Made by a program: the position numbers and the translations under genes. From Serinicoccus sediminis (GTDB lineage Bacteria; Actinomycetota; Actinomycetes; Actinomycetales; Dermatophilaceae), in the NCBI RefSeq assembly GCF_004153545.1, contig NZ_SDVA01000014.1, forward strand, positions 27,534-91,533: a DNA stretch of 64,000 nt, given 5' to 3'. Each line of letters starts with the position of its first letter. The stretch's first letter is position 1. Positions 7,844 to 17,253 of this stretch are shown one piece after another. Under the pieces are notes generated by a model that saw nothing but the letters and a program-made list of their open reading frames with translations, had not been told where the DNA came from and searched no databases.

Positions 7844-9363
7844 GCGGGCTGCCGGCCCGGGTGTCGGTCGACCCGGCCTTCGTGGTCGCCGCGGTGAACC
7901 GTCGGCTCTTCGGCTCCTTCGTCGAGCACATGGGCCGGTGCGTCTACACCGGTCTCTACGAGCCCGGCCACCCCAGGGCCGACGCGGACGGCTTCCGGGA
8001 GGACGTGCTCGAGCTCGTCCGCGAGCTCGGCGTGACCACCGTGCGCTACCCCGGGGGAAACTTCGTCTCCGGCTACCGCTGGGAGGACGGCGTGGGCCCG
8101 CGGGAGGACCGACCGACCCGGCTGGAGCCGGCGTGGCGGAGCGTGGAGACCAACGCGTTCGGGCTGGGCGAGTTCATGCGGTGGGTCGAGCAGGCCGGTG
8201 TCGAGCCGATGATAGCCCTCAACCTGGGCACCCGCGGCATCCAGGAGGCGATGGACCTGCTGGAGTACGCCAACCACCCCTGCGGCACCGCGCTGTCGGA
8301 CCTGCGGGTCGCGCACGGGGCGCCCGAGCCCTACGGCATACGCCTGTGGTGCCTGGGCAACGAGATGGACGGCCCCTGGCAGCTCGGCCACCGGACGGCC
8401 GAGGAGTACGGCCGGCTCGCGGCGGAGACCGCCCGGGCCATGCGCCAGCTCGACCCCGACCTGGAGCTCGTCGCCTGCGGGTCCTCCAGCCGGGACATGC
8501 CGACCTTCGGGGCCTGGGAGGCGACCGTCCTCGAGCACACCTACGACGTGGTCGACCACATCTCCGCGCACGCCTACTACCAGCTGGAGGGCGACGACCA
8601 CGCCAGCTTCCTGGCCTCGTCGGCCGACATGGACCGCTTCATCGAGCAGGTCGTCGCCACCGCCGACCACGTCGGCGCGCGCCTCGGGTCGGACCGGCGC
8701 ATCGACATCTCCTTCGACGAGTGGAACGTGTGGTACCTGGACCAGTGGCAGGAGCAGGAGCACACCCCCACCGACCGGTGGGAGGTCGCGCCGCGCCGGA
8801 GCGAGGACACCTACACCCTGCTCGACGCGGTGGTCGTGGGCTCGCTGCTCATCACCCTGCTCCGCCACGCCGACCGGGTCACGGCGGCATCCCAGGCCCA
8901 GCTCGTCAACACCCTGTCGCTCATCCGCACCGAGCCCGGCGGGCCGGCCTGGCGGCAGTCCACCTTCCACCCCTTCGCCCTGACCTCCCGGCACGCCACC
9001 GGGACGGTGCTGGACCTGCGGGTGCAGGCGCCCACCCTGCAGACCCGGCGTCACGGCGAGGTCCCCGTGCTCGATGCGGTCGCGACGCACGACCCCGACG
9101 CCGGACGCCTGGCCGTCTTCGTGGTCAACCGTCACCCCACCGAGACGGTGACCCTCGCCACCGGTCTGCACGGCCTCGGCGGCGCCACCCTGGTGGAGGC
9201 GGTCGTGCTGAGCGGCCCGGACCCGACCGCCGCCAACACCCAGCAGGATCCCGACCGTGTCGTGCCCCACGAGCACCCGCACGCGGACGTGGTCGACGAC
9301 GAGCTCAGGGCGGAGCTCCCACCGGCCTCGTGGAGCATGTTCCTCCTCGACACGAGCCGCTGA
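7840..9363 (+). CDS. abfA: GH51 alpha-L-arabinofuranosidase
   Basis: Removes arabinofuranosyl side chains from arabinoxylan oligomers. It has 507 residues and no signal peptide, so it is cytoplasmic. The TIM barrel carries LFGSFVEHMGR near the N-terminus, RYPGGNFVSGY, the acid/base Glu in CLGNEMDG about residue 173 and the nucleophile Glu in FDEWNVWY about residue 292. The C-terminal beta-domain ends with PPASWSMFLLD, typical of GH51. GTG overlaps the stop of the LacI gene, so the regulator and enzyme are co-translated. Confidence 0.92.
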   Translation: MSGLPARVSVDPAFVVAAVNRRLFGSFVEHMGRCVYTGLYEPGHPRADADGFREDVLELVRELGVTTVRYPGGNFVSGYRWEDGVGPREDRPTRLEPAWRSVETNAFGLGEFMRWVEQAGVEPMIALNLGTRGIQEAMDLLEYANHPCGTALSDLRVAHGAPEPYGIRLWCLGNEMDGPWQLGHRTAEEYGRLAAETARAMRQLDPDLELVACGSSSRDMPTFGAWEATVLEHTYDVVDHISAHAYYQLEGDDHASFLASSADMDRFIEQVVATADHVGARLGSDRRIDISFDEWNVWYLDQWQEQEHTPTDRWEVAPRRSEDTYTLLDAVVVGSLLITLLRHADRVTAASQAQLVNTLSLIRTEPGGPAWRQSTFHPFALTSRHATGTVLDLRVQAPTLQTRRHGEVPVLDAVATHDPDAGRLAVFVVNRHPTETVTLATGLHGLGGATLVEAVVLSGPDPTAANTQQDPDRVVPHEHPHADVVDDELRAELPPASWSMFLLDTSR

Positions 9364-9395
9364 GACGGGGCGGGAGGCTCACGCCCACCCGACCT

Positions 9396-9424
9396 CGGGG
9401 TCCGCTGCCGACGACGGGACCCCG
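9396..9424. terminator. Hairpin between convergent genes
   Basis: CGGGGTCC at 9396-9403 pairs with GGACCCCG at 9417-9424 around a 13-base loop. It lies between the convergent GH51 and GH3 genes and could stop transcription from both sides. Confidence 0.45.
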
Positions 9425-9461
9425 CCCGGCACCGCGGGAGGTACGGACGGGGCCCTGCGCC

Positions 9462-11762
9462 TCAGCCGCCGAGCGCGACGTCGACGGTGGTCCGGCGGGG
9501 GTCGCGCAGCTGCACCTCGTGGACCTCACCGGTGAGCGTGACGGTCTGCAGCAGCCGACGGTCCTCGACCGAGTCACCCACCCAGATCTCGACGTCCCCC
9601 GGCTCGACGACCCGGCGCCCGTCCCGGCCGGAGAACGACAGCCGGTGCGGCGGCACCTGCAGGGTCACGGCGCACGACTCCCCCGCCCCGAGCGAGACGC
9701 GGGCATACCCCACCAGCTGGGCCACCGGCCGGGTCACCGAGGCGACGAGGTCGCGGGCGTAGACCTGCACCACGTCGTCGCCGGCACGCGTCCCGGTGTT
9801 CCTCACCCGCACGCCCACCTCGAGACCCGCGGCGGTGGAGGCCGCACGCACCTCGAGCTCGTCGAGCTCGAAGGTCGTGTAGGACAGCCCGTGCCCGAAC
9901 GGCAGCGCGGGCCGGCTGGACAGGTTGGTCACGTCGGTGTCCCCGCCGAGGGGCGGGTGCAGGTAGGTGTAGGGCTGGCTGCCGGCGGAACGGGGCATGC
10001 TCACGGGCAGGTGGCCCGAGGGGTTGACCCGCCCCGAGAGGACGCCGGCCAGCGCCTGACCGCCCTCCTCCCCCGGGAAGAAGGCCTGGACCACCGCCGC
10101 GCAGGAGCCGAGAGCCCAGTCGACGGCGTAGGGCCGCCCGGTGAGGAGCACCAGGACCACCGGTGTCCCGGTCGCCACCACCGCCTCGACGAGCTGCCGC
10201 TGCACCCCGGGCAGCTCGAGGTCGTCGCGGTCGCAGCCCTCGCCGGACGTGGCCCGCCCGAAGAGACCGGAGGAGTCGCCGACCACGACCACGGCGACGT
10301 CCGCCTCGCGCGCCGCGGCCACCGCGTCAGGCACGCCCGACAGGTCCTCGGAGTCGACGTCGCAGCCCCACGAGTAGGCGTGGCTCGCGTCCGGCCACTC
10401 CTGCAGCAGCGCCTCACGGACGGTGGGCGCCTCGATGCCAGGGTCGGTCTGCGGGTGCTGGGGGATGACGTGGTTGACGAAGGAGTAGCACCCGAAGAGC
10501 GCGGCCAGCCGGTCGGCGTTGGGACCGATGAGGGCCACGCGCCGCGGCTCCGGGAGCGGGAGCGTCCCGTCGTTGGCCAGCAGCACCACCGACTCCTGCG
10601 CCATCCTGGCCGCGAGCGCCCGGTGCTCTGGCCCGTCCAGCTCGATGTCCTCGGGCGGCCCGTCCTCGAACGTGGCACCCAGCAGGCCCAGCTCCTCCTT
10701 CTGCCGCAGCGCCCGGGCGCAGGCCCGGTCGACGAGGGCCTCGTCCACGGTGCCCGCCCGCACGGCGTCGGCCAGGGGCTTCAGGTAGGCGTCACCGGTC
10801 GGCAGCTCGATGTCGACCCCCGCCTGCAGCGCCTGACCCGCCGCCTCGCCGAGGTCACCGGCCACGTGGTGGAGCAGGTGCAGGAAGGCGACGCCGAAGT
10901 AGTCGGCCACCACGGTGCCGTCGAAGCCCCACCGGTCCCGCAGCACCCCCGTCAGCAGGTGCGGGTCGGAGGCCACCGGCACCCCGTCGACCTCGGCGTA
11001 GGAGTGCATCACCGAGCGCACGCCCCCCTCGACGACCGCCATCTCGAACGGCGCCAGGAGGACGTCCTCGAGCTCGCGGGGCCCGGCGTGCACGGGCGCG
11101 AAGTTGCGCCCGGCCTGCGAGGCGGAGTAGCCGACGAAGTGCTTCAGGGTCGCGTGGACACCCTCGGACTGCAGGCCCTCCACATACCCCGTCCCGACGG
11201 TGGCGACGAGGTAGGGGTCCTCGGAGATAGCCTCCTCGACCCGCCCCCAGCGCGGGTCACGCACGACGTCCAGGACGGGCGCCAGGCCCTGGTGCACCCC
11301 GAGCTGCCGCATGGTGCGCCCGACGAGGGCCGCCATGTCGTGCACGAGGTCCGGGTCCCAGGCGGCGCCCCACGCCAGCGGGGTGGGGAAGGTGGCGGCC
11401 TTCCACGCGGCCAGCCCGGTGAGGCACTCCTCGTGGACCAGGGCGGGTATGCCGTGCCACGTGGAGGTCACCAGCCAGCGCTGGAAGTCCCAGAGCCACC
11501 GGGCGCGCTCGACCGGCTCCACCGGCGTCGTGCCGTAGACGCGGGTGAGGTGCCCCAGGCCGCCCGCGGCCACGTCCTGCAGGCTCGTCGGCTCGGCGAA
11601 GGCGCCCTGCAGCGGGGCCACCGCGTCCCCGTCGCCCTTGTCCCAGAAGCCGACGATCTGCGCCAGCTTCTCCTCCAGGGACAGGGACGAGAGCAGCTCT
11701 GGGACGCTCGGTCGGAGGCGGTCGCCCGGTGCGGTGGCCTGGACGGTCGTGGTCTCGGTCAT
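9462..11762 (-). CDS. GH3 beta-xylosidase/beta-glucosidase
   Basis: Exo-acting glycosidase of 766 residues without a signal peptide, placed last in the sugar ABC operon, so it probably hydrolyses imported xylo-oligomers. The N-terminal GH3 barrel contains KHFVGYSASQAGRN and the nucleophile Asp in GTVVADYFG about residue 287. The (alpha/beta)6 sandwich and C-terminal FnIII-like domain (LPFGHGLSYTTFE) follow. Beta-xylosidase is favoured over beta-glucosidase by context only; sequence alone does not fix specificity. It lies 73 bp downstream of the permease gene with no terminator between. Confidence 0.85.
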   Translation of the reverse strand: MTETTTVQATAPGDRLRPSVPELLSSLSLEEKLAQIVGFWDKGDGDAVAPLQGAFAEPTSLQDVAAGGLGHLTRVYGTTPVEPVERARWLWDFQRWLVTSTWHGIPALVHEECLTGLAAWKAATFPTPLAWGAAWDPDLVHDMAALVGRTMRQLGVHQGLAPVLDVVRDPRWGRVEEAISEDPYLVATVGTGYVEGLQSEGVHATLKHFVGYSASQAGRNFAPVHAGPRELEDVLLAPFEMAVVEGGVRSVMHSYAEVDGVPVASDPHLLTGVLRDRWGFDGTVVADYFGVAFLHLLHHVAGDLGEAAGQALQAGVDIELPTGDAYLKPLADAVRAGTVDEALVDRACARALRQKEELGLLGATFEDGPPEDIELDGPEHRALAARMAQESVVLLANDGTLPLPEPRRVALIGPNADRLAALFGCYSFVNHVIPQHPQTDPGIEAPTVREALLQEWPDASHAYSWGCDVDSEDLSGVPDAVAAAREADVAVVVVGDSSGLFGRATSGEGCDRDDLELPGVQRQLVEAVVATGTPVVLVLLTGRPYAVDWALGSCAAVVQAFFPGEEGGQALAGVLSGRVNPSGHLPVSMPRSAGSQPYTYLHPPLGGDTDVTNLSSRPALPFGHGLSYTTFELDELEVRAASTAAGLEVGVRVRNTGTRAGDDVVQVYARDLVASVTRPVAQLVGYARVSLGAGESCAVTLQVPPHRLSFSGRDGRRVVEPGDVEIWVGDSVEDRRLLQTVTLTGEVHEVQLRDPRRTTVDVALGG

Positions 11763-11835
11763 GGTGAGGTGCCTTCCTCGGTGAGGAGATGAGGTGCGGG
11801 ACGCAGGCGCTGGGCCGCGTGCGGACAGTGGGTCG

Positions 11836-12765
11836 TCAGCCCTTGACGGCGCCCTGGAGGCCGCTCACGATGCGCCTCTGCATGGCCAGGAAGAAGATCA
11901 GCGCCGGGACCATCGCCAGGGTCGTGAACGCGAAGACGCCGGCGGTGTCCGAGGAGTACTGCGAGGAGAAGTCGGCCACGCCCAGCGGCAACGTCTTCAT
12001 GTCGCCCTGCAGGAGCAGCAGGGGCAGCAGGTAGGCGTTCCACGACGCGACGAAGGCGAGCACCCCGACGGTGACCGCGCCCGGGGCGGACAGCGGCAGC
12101 AGCACCCGCCAGAAGAACTGCAGCCGTGAGGCGCCGTCGACGATGGCGGCCTCCTCCATCTCCCGCGGGATCGCCATGAGGAAGGGACGCAGGATGACGA
12201 TGGTCATCGGCAGCGCGAACGCCGCCTGGGGAAGGGCGACGCCCCACCAGGTGTTGCCCAGGCTCAGGTCCCGGGTGACGAGGATGAACAGCGGGATGAT
12301 CGCCACGGTGGCGGGGAAGAGCAGCCCCACGACGAAGACCATGAACAACGGCTCGCGCCAGCGGAACTGGTAGCGAGCCAGGGGGTAGGCCGCCATGAGC
12401 CCGGCGATGACGGTCACCGCGGTGGTGATGAAGGCGACCGCCACCGAGTTGAGGGCATACGTCCAGAACGAGCTCTCGGTCAGCACCCGCCGGTAGTTGT
12501 CCAGGACCCACGGGTCCGGCATCCCGGCCGGGTCGGAGGCCAGCTGCGCGTTCGTGCGGAAGCCGCCGAACACGGCATACAGGACCGGACCGAGGGTGAG
12601 CGCCACGACGACGAGGGCCGCGAGGTAGACGAGCACCCCGCCCTCGCTGCGGCCGCTGCCGTGGCGGGGGCGCCGGCCGTCCGCCGACCGGGGGCGCGGG
12701 TCGGGACCGGCCGAGCCGGCCCGGGGCGTCGCACCGGTCGCCGTGGTCGTGGTCGTGGTGCTCAT
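11836..12765 (-). CDS. ABC sugar transporter permease, MalG-type
   Basis: Inner-membrane permease of the xylo-oligosaccharide importer, 309 residues. A disordered basic N-terminus of about 35 residues precedes six transmembrane helices. The ATPase-coupling EAA loop reads EEAAIVDGASRLQFFWRVLLP. ATG at 12765 overlaps the stop of the partner permease (ATGA). As in many actinobacterial CUT1 importers no ATPase gene is present, so a shared MsiK-like ATPase elsewhere is expected. Confidence 0.92.
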   Translation of the reverse strand: MSTTTTTTATGATPRAGSAGPDPRPRSADGRRPRHGSGRSEGGVLVYLAALVVVALTLGPVLYAVFGGFRTNAQLASDPAGMPDPWVLDNYRRVLTESSFWTYALNSVAVAFITTAVTVIAGLMAAYPLARYQFRWREPLFMVFVVGLLFPATVAIIPLFILVTRDLSLGNTWWGVALPQAAFALPMTIVILRPFLMAIPREMEEAAIVDGASRLQFFWRVLLPLSAPGAVTVGVLAFVASWNAYLLPLLLLQGDMKTLPLGVADFSSQYSSDTAGVFAFTTLAMVPALIFFLAMQRRIVSGLQGAVKG

Positions 12766-13745
12766 CGGACCCCCCTGGGGACGTCGGCGTCGGCGGTGTC
12801 CCGCCGCAGGACGAAGCGTTGGTAGAGCACGGCCATCACGAGCGCGATGACGAAGAGGACGACCGAGGCGGCAGCGGCGATGCCGTAGTTCTGCCGCTTG
12901 GTGCCCTCGTTGACCAGGAAGGTCGCCATGGTCGTCGTCGCGTTGGCCGGGCCGCCACCGGTGAGGATCCAGACCATGTCGAACAGCTGCAGGGAGCCGA
13001 TCATCGACAGGAACGCCCACATCCGGATGGTGGGTCCCAGCAGCGGGATGGTGACCCGCCACTGCGTCTGCCACCACGAGGCACCGTCGATCTGCGCGGC
13101 CTCGGCCAGCTCCTCCGGCACACCCTGCAGGCCGGCGAGGAAGAGCAGCACCGCCAAACCCACGTACTTCCACGTGAGGACGACGACGAGGGTGGGCAGC
13201 GCCAGCGAGGGCGTGCCGAGGAAGCCCTGAAAGGGGCCTTCCAGGCCGACGGTGCCGAGCATGGCCTCGATGACGCCGCGGCCGGGCTGGAGCAGCTGGA
13301 ACCAGACGACGCCGGCGATGACCTCGGACAGCACGTAAGGCACGAAGATGATGGTGCGGAGCACACCCTGGCCGCGCATCCGCCTGTTGAGCAGCAGCGC
13401 GATGGCCAGCCCGAGGGGCAGCTGGATGAGGATGGAGGCCACGACGATGATGAGGTTGTGGCCCACCGCGCCGGTGAAGACGTCGTCGGACAGGACGGCG
13501 ACGTAGTTCTGCAGGCCGACGAAGTCGACCAGCGGCCCGAACCCGTTCCACCGGAAGAGGGAGAACTGGACGGCACGCAGGATCGGCCAGACCACGAAGA
13601 CCCCGAACAGGAGCAGGGCCGGGGCGGTGAACCCCGCGATCTCGGCAGCCATCCGCCAGTCGCGGCGCCGACCGCCCGCCGGCCGCGAGCCGCGGCCGGC
13701 GGGTGGGTCGGTGGCGCCCCGGGGCGGGGCAGAGGTGACGGTCAT
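12762..13745 (-). CDS. ABC sugar transporter permease, MalF-type
   Basis: Second membrane subunit of the importer, 327 residues with six predicted helices after a basic N-terminus of about 30 residues. The EAA loop is LAEAAQIDGASWWQTQWRVTIP, and NATTTMATFL near the C-terminus is typical of MalF-like CUT1 permeases. It starts 14 bp after the substrate-binding protein gene and overlaps the next permease by four bases. Confidence 0.92.
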   Translation of the reverse strand: MTVTSAPPRGATDPPAGRGSRPAGGRRRDWRMAAEIAGFTAPALLLFGVFVVWPILRAVQFSLFRWNGFGPLVDFVGLQNYVAVLSDDVFTGAVGHNLIIVVASILIQLPLGLAIALLLNRRMRGQGVLRTIIFVPYVLSEVIAGVVWFQLLQPGRGVIEAMLGTVGLEGPFQGFLGTPSLALPTLVVVLTWKYVGLAVLLFLAGLQGVPEELAEAAQIDGASWWQTQWRVTIPLLGPTIRMWAFLSMIGSLQLFDMVWILTGGGPANATTTMATFLVNEGTKRQNYGIAAAASVVLFVIALVMAVLYQRFVLRRDTADADVPRGVR

Positions 13746-13759
13746 CGTCGCGAGCCCGC

Positions 13760-15073
13760 TCAGCCCTCGGCGTCAGCCGCGGACTGGGTCTGGCCGACGA
13801 TGTCCTGGGGGGTCGCCTGGCCGGCGAACATCAGCGCGATGGCGTCGTTCATCGCCCCACCGACCGACTGGCCGAAGGCGGTGTCGAAGTACAGCTGGAC
13901 GTAGGGGGCGCTGTCACGCACCTCGAGCAGCTGGGCCAGGGCCGGGTCGGAGACGGCGTCGGTGACGTTGGGGTTGGTGGGCAGGCCCATGTCGCGCTCG
14001 GCGAAGCCGCGCTGGACGTCGTCGGAGAGCATGTACTTCACGAACTCCACCGCCGCCGGGGGTGCGTCCGCGGACACGCCCCAGGCGTCGCCTCCGCCCA
14101 GCTGAGCCGCCGGGTCGCCCTGGCCACCCTCGACCTCCGGGAAGGGGAACCAGCCGAGCTTCTCGCCCAGCCCCTCCCCGTCCTCGGTCAGGCCGGCCAT
14201 GACACCGGGCTCCCAGTGCCCCTGCATCTCCATCGCCACCTGCTCGGTCGCGAGCAGGCCGGAGGCGCTCGTCGGGCCCGACTGGGCCGGGGTGGACAGG
14301 AAGCCGCGGTTGAAGGGCTCGGCGGCGACCAGCTTCTCGACCTCCTCGCCGGCCCGGATGAAGCACTCGTCGGAGAAGTCCAGGGTCTGCACCGCGTCCG
14401 TGAGGACGTCCTCGGCACAGTGACGCAGGGCGAACTGGTACCAGTAGTGCGCTGCCGGCCACTTGTCGCCCGCGCCCACCGAGAGGGGCTCCATCCCGGC
14501 ATCCTTGAGCTGGTCGATGGCCGTGTACATCTCCTCCCAGGTGCTCGGCGGCTCCGTGATGCCGGCCTGCTCGAACATCTCGGTGTTGTACCAGAACCCG
14601 ACGACGCCCACCGAGAACGGCAGTCCGTAGACCCGGTCGTCGACGGTCCAGCCCTGCGTGGTCCCGCCGAGCAGCTCGATCTCCTCGGCGGCCTCGTCGG
14701 TCAGGTCCATGGTCAGGCCCGCCTCCACGTGGTCGGCGAGCTCGCCGCCGCCTCGCTCCATGTAGACGTCCGGGGCATCCCCGGCCTGGAAGGCTGCGTC
14801 GAGCTTGGTGAGCATGTCCTCGTGCTGCATGGCCTCCATCTGGACGGTCACGCCGGGGTTGGCCTCCTCGAAGTCGGCGGCGACCTGCTCGTAGTACTCC
14901 AGGCCCTCCCCCGTATTCGAGTTGTGCCACCAGCTGATGGTCGTGTCGCCCGCGGCGTCGCCGCCCGACGAGCCGCCCGCGTCGCCCCCCTCGTCACCGC
15001 CGCCACCGCAGGCGGCGAGCGTGAGGACGAGGCTTCCCGACGCGGCCAGCGTCAGTGCACGGATGGTGTTCAT
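13760..15073 (-). CDS. Extracellular sugar-binding lipoprotein of ABC importer
   Basis: Substrate-binding lipoprotein of 437 residues that captures oligosaccharides at the outer face of the membrane. The signal peptide ends in the lipobox LAAC at residues 19-22, followed by a Gly/Asp/Ser-rich linker and the family-1 fold beginning TTISWWHNSN. First gene of the operon 15073 to 9462 (binding protein, two permeases, GH3). GAGGAGC lies just upstream of the start. Its promoter carries a TTGACA -35 overlapped by a 20-bp palindrome. Confidence 0.93.
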   Translation of the reverse strand: MNTIRALTLAASGSLVLTLAACGGGGDEGGDAGGSSGGDAAGDTTISWWHNSNTGEGLEYYEQVAADFEEANPGVTVQMEAMQHEDMLTKLDAAFQAGDAPDVYMERGGGELADHVEAGLTMDLTDEAAEEIELLGGTTQGWTVDDRVYGLPFSVGVVGFWYNTEMFEQAGITEPPSTWEEMYTAIDQLKDAGMEPLSVGAGDKWPAAHYWYQFALRHCAEDVLTDAVQTLDFSDECFIRAGEEVEKLVAAEPFNRGFLSTPAQSGPTSASGLLATEQVAMEMQGHWEPGVMAGLTEDGEGLGEKLGWFPFPEVEGGQGDPAAQLGGGDAWGVSADAPPAAVEFVKYMLSDDVQRGFAERDMGLPTNPNVTDAVSDPALAQLLEVRDSAPYVQLYFDTAFGQSVGGAMNDAIALMFAGQATPQDIVGQTQSAADAEG

Positions 15074-15135
15074 GTGTTGCTCCTCGGCGTTGAGTGAGAT
15101 CCGTCGAGACGACAGTGCCAGTTTGTTGCGCCGTG

Positions 15136-15159
15136 TGTCAATCGTTATCGATAACGATT
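15136..15159 (-). promoter_or_regulatory. LacI-type operator overlapping importer promoter
   Basis: AATCGTTATCGATAACGATT at 15140-15159 is a 20-bp perfect palindrome. Read on the minus strand it runs straight into TTGACA (15141-15136), a consensus -35 for the binding-protein gene that starts at 15073. A protein bound here would occlude RNA polymerase. The central TATCGATA suits LacI-family proteins, and the LacI gene at 6824-7843 is the obvious candidate (inferred). Confidence 0.7.
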
Positions 15160-15179
15160 TCGTACCGACTGCAGCATGG

Positions 15180-15222
15180 TTGCACCGGGCGCCTCAGCAG
15201 GATAGTTTTGCCACACAACCAA
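15180..15222 (+). promoter_or_regulatory. xylA promoter with ROK/XylR-type operator
   Basis: TTGCAC at 15180-15185 and TAGTTT at 15203-15208 are spaced by 17 bp. The latter lies inside GATAGTTTTG-CC-ACACAACCAA (15201-15222), which matches the operator at 4196-4217 in 20 of 22 positions. GGAGG at 15226-15230 is the ribosome-binding site of xylA. Repression by the ROK protein is inferred. Confidence 0.68.
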
Positions 15223-15234
15223 CAAGGAGGACGC

Positions 15235-16443
15235 ATGTCGACGACGACCACGCCCACGTCATACTCCCAGGTCCAGTTCACCTTCGGTCTGTGGACCGTC
15301 GGCTGGGCGGCCCAGGACCCCTTCGGACGCGCCACCCGACCGGCGCTCGACCCCGTCGAGTCCGTGCACCGTCTCGCCGAGCTGGGCGCCTCCGGCGTGA
15401 CCTTCCACGACGACGACCTCGTGCCGTTCGGCGCCGACGCGGCGGACCGCGACGCGGTCGTCGCCCGCTTCCGCGCCGCGCTGGAGGAGACCGGCATGAC
15501 GGTCCCCATGGTGACGACCGACACCTTCAGCCACCCGGTCTTCAAGGACGGCGCCCTGACGAGCAACGACCGCGGGGTGCGGCGCCTGGCGCTGCGCAAG
15601 ATCCTGCGCCAGGTCGAGCTGGGGGCAGAGCTGGGCGCCCGGACCTTCGTCATGTGGGGCGGCCGCGAGGGTATGGAGTACGACGGGGCCAAGGACCACC
15701 GCGCGGCCCTCGATCGCTTCGCCGAAGGTCTGGACACCGTGGCGGGCTACATCAAGGAGCGCGGCTACGGCATGCGCATCGCCCTGGAGCCCAAGCCCAA
15801 CGAGCCCCGGGGCGACATCCTCCTGCCCACGGTGGGTCACGCCCTCGGCTTCATCTCCATGCTCGAGCACGGCGACATCGTGGGTCTCAACCCCGAGGTG
15901 GGGCACGAGCAGATGGCGGGGCTCAACTTCACGGCCGGCCTGGCCCAGGCGCTGTGGCAGGGCAAGCTGTTCCACCTCGACCTCAACGGCCAGCACGGAC
16001 CCAAGTTCGACCAGGACCTCGTGTTCGGCCACGGCGACCTCCTCTCGGCGTTCTTCACCGTGGACCTGCTGGAGAACGGCTTCCCGAGCGGCGGTCCGCG
16101 CTACGAGGGCCCCCGCCACTTCGACTACAAGCCGTCCAGGACCGAGGACCTCGAGGGCGTCTGGGCGTCCGCCGCGGCCAACATGGAGTCCTACACCCTC
16201 CTGGCCGAGCGCGCCCGCGCCTTCCGCGCCGACCCCGAGGTGCAGGAGGCCATGCAGGCCTCCGGCATCGTCGAGCTGGCCACCCCCACGCTGGACGAGG
16301 GCGAGTCCGCGGCCTCCCTGCTGGAGGGCGGGGGCGACCTCGGCACGCAGATCGCGGAGGAGTCCGAGCGGCTCGCCGAGCGGGGCTACGGCCACGTCCG
16401 CCTCAACCAGCTCGCCCTGCGGCACGTGCTCGGGGCCGCCTGA
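15235..16443 (+). CDS. xylA: Xylose isomerase
   Basis: Converts D-xylose to D-xylulose, the entry step to the pentose phosphate pathway. It has 402 residues, normal for actinobacterial class I enzymes. The conserved catalytic and metal-binding stretches are all present: TFHDDDL (catalytic His), [26 protein letters not shown] and [14 protein letters not shown]. The ATG at 15235 follows GGAGG by four bases. It is divergent from the sugar importer and preceded by the XylR-type operator. No xylulokinase gene is in the window. Confidence 0.96.
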   Translation: MSTTTTPTSYSQVQFTFGLWTVGWAAQDPFGRATRPALDPVESVHRLAELGASGVTFHDDDLVPFGADAADRDAVVARFRAALEETGMTVPMVTTDTFSHPVFKDGALTSNDRGVRRLALRKILRQVELGAELGARTFVMWGGREGMEYDGAKDHRAALDRFAEGLDTVAGYIKERGYGMRIALEPKPNEPRGDILLPTVGHALGFISMLEHGDIVGLNPEVGHEQMAGLNFTAGLAQALWQGKLFHLDLNGQHGPKFDQDLVFGHGDLLSAFFTVDLLENGFPSGGPRYEGPRHFDYKPSRTEDLEGVWASAAANMESYTLLAERARAFRADPEVQEAMQASGIVELATPTLDEGESAASLLEGGGDLGTQIAEESERLAERGYGHVRLNQLALRHVLGAA

Positions 16444-16454
16444 GTCGTTTGGCT

Positions 16455-16494
16455 GCCGCCCCAGACCCGCGCCGCTGCGCGGGTCTGGGGCGGC
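16455..16494 (+). terminator. xylA terminator
   Basis: A perfect 17-bp GC-rich stem (16455-16471 with 16478-16494) closes a six-base loop CCGCTG, 11 bp after the xylA stop. Confidence 0.85.
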
Positions 16495-16617
16495 GGCGCG
16501 ACCAGCCGTCCGGCGTCCGGCCACGTCGTCCTCGTCCCGCGTCGAGTCATGCCTCTCGACGCCGCGGCTCCGCCGCGGGATGATGAGCGCAGCAACCGGT
16601 CAGGAGAGCAGGTAGCC

Positions 16618-17109
16618 ATGTCGACCATCGATGAACTTCTCAGCCGGGCCGAGCGGTATGCCGCCGGTTTCGAGCACGGCGGTCTCCCCCTTCCCCCCTC
16701 CCTGGGCATCGCGGTCGTGGCGTGCATGGACGCCCGGCTCAACGTCTACGGGCTGCTCGGCCTCACCGAGGGGCAGGCGCACGTCATCCGGAACGCCGGT
16801 GGCGTGGTGACCGAGGGTGAGTTGCGCTCCCTGGCGATCAGCCAGCGCCTGCTCGGCACGACCGAGATCATGCTGATCCACCACACCGACTGCGGCATGC
16901 TCACCTTCACCGACGACGAGTTCCGCGACGCGATCGAGGCCGACACCGGGGTGCGACCGTCCTGGGCCTCGGAGGCGTTCGCGGACCTGGACCAGGACGT
17001 GCTGGCCGGCATGGCCCGGATCCGGGCCGAGCCGTCCATCCCGCACACCGAGACGGTCCGCGGGTTCGTCTACGACGTGTCGACCGGTGGTCTGCGCGAG
17101 GTGGTGTAG
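16618..17109 (+). CDS. Beta-carbonic anhydrase
   Basis: Small zinc enzyme of 163 residues that interconverts CO2 and bicarbonate. The zinc-site motifs are VVACMDARL (Cys and the Asp-Arg dyad) about residue 36 and IHHTDCGM (His and Cys) about residue 92. The short length and motif spacing match the actinobacterial clade that includes mycobacterial CanA/Rv1284. ATG 16618 is used because the conserved part begins MSTIDELL; AGGAG at 16602-16606 is rather far upstream. Stands alone between two hairpins and has no evident link to the xylan genes. Confidence 0.88.
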   Translation: MSTIDELLSRAERYAAGFEHGGLPLPPSLGIAVVACMDARLNVYGLLGLTEGQAHVIRNAGGVVTEGELRSLAISQRLLGTTEIMLIHHTDCGMLTFTDDEFRDAIEADTGVRPSWASEAFADLDQDVLAGMARIRAEPSIPHTETVRGFVYDVSTGGLREVV

Positions 17110-17140
17110 GACCACCGCCCGGCCCGTCGCCGGAGCGTCA

Positions 17141-17172
17141 GCGAGGTGCACCCGCGACGCCCAGCACCTCGC
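17141..17172 (+). terminator. Hairpin after carbonic anhydrase
   Basis: GCGAGGTGC at 17141-17149 pairs with GCACCTCGC at 17164-17172 (9 bp) around a 14-base loop, 31 bp after the carbonic anhydrase stop. Confidence 0.5.
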
Positions 17173-17194
17173 CTGACTACACCCGGGCCGCACA

Positions 17195-17237
17195 GGGCTC
17201 CTCCCGTGCCCGCGACAGGCGGGGACGGGAGGAGCCC
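17195..17237 (-). terminator. Hairpin following FN3 remnant
   Basis: A 13-bp perfect stem (17195-17207 with 17225-17237) lies 16 bp beyond the stop codon of the minus-strand FN3 remnant and is probably its original terminator. Confidence 0.65.
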
Positions 17238-17253
17238 CAGCGGAGCAGCCCTG

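Noticed and set aside
7374..11792. Very long open frame (over 1400 codons) on the plus strand
   Set aside because: It runs across the LacI and GH51 genes in another frame and then antisense to the GH3 gene. Its translation is Arg/Pro/Gly-rich without domains, a high-GC shadow frame.
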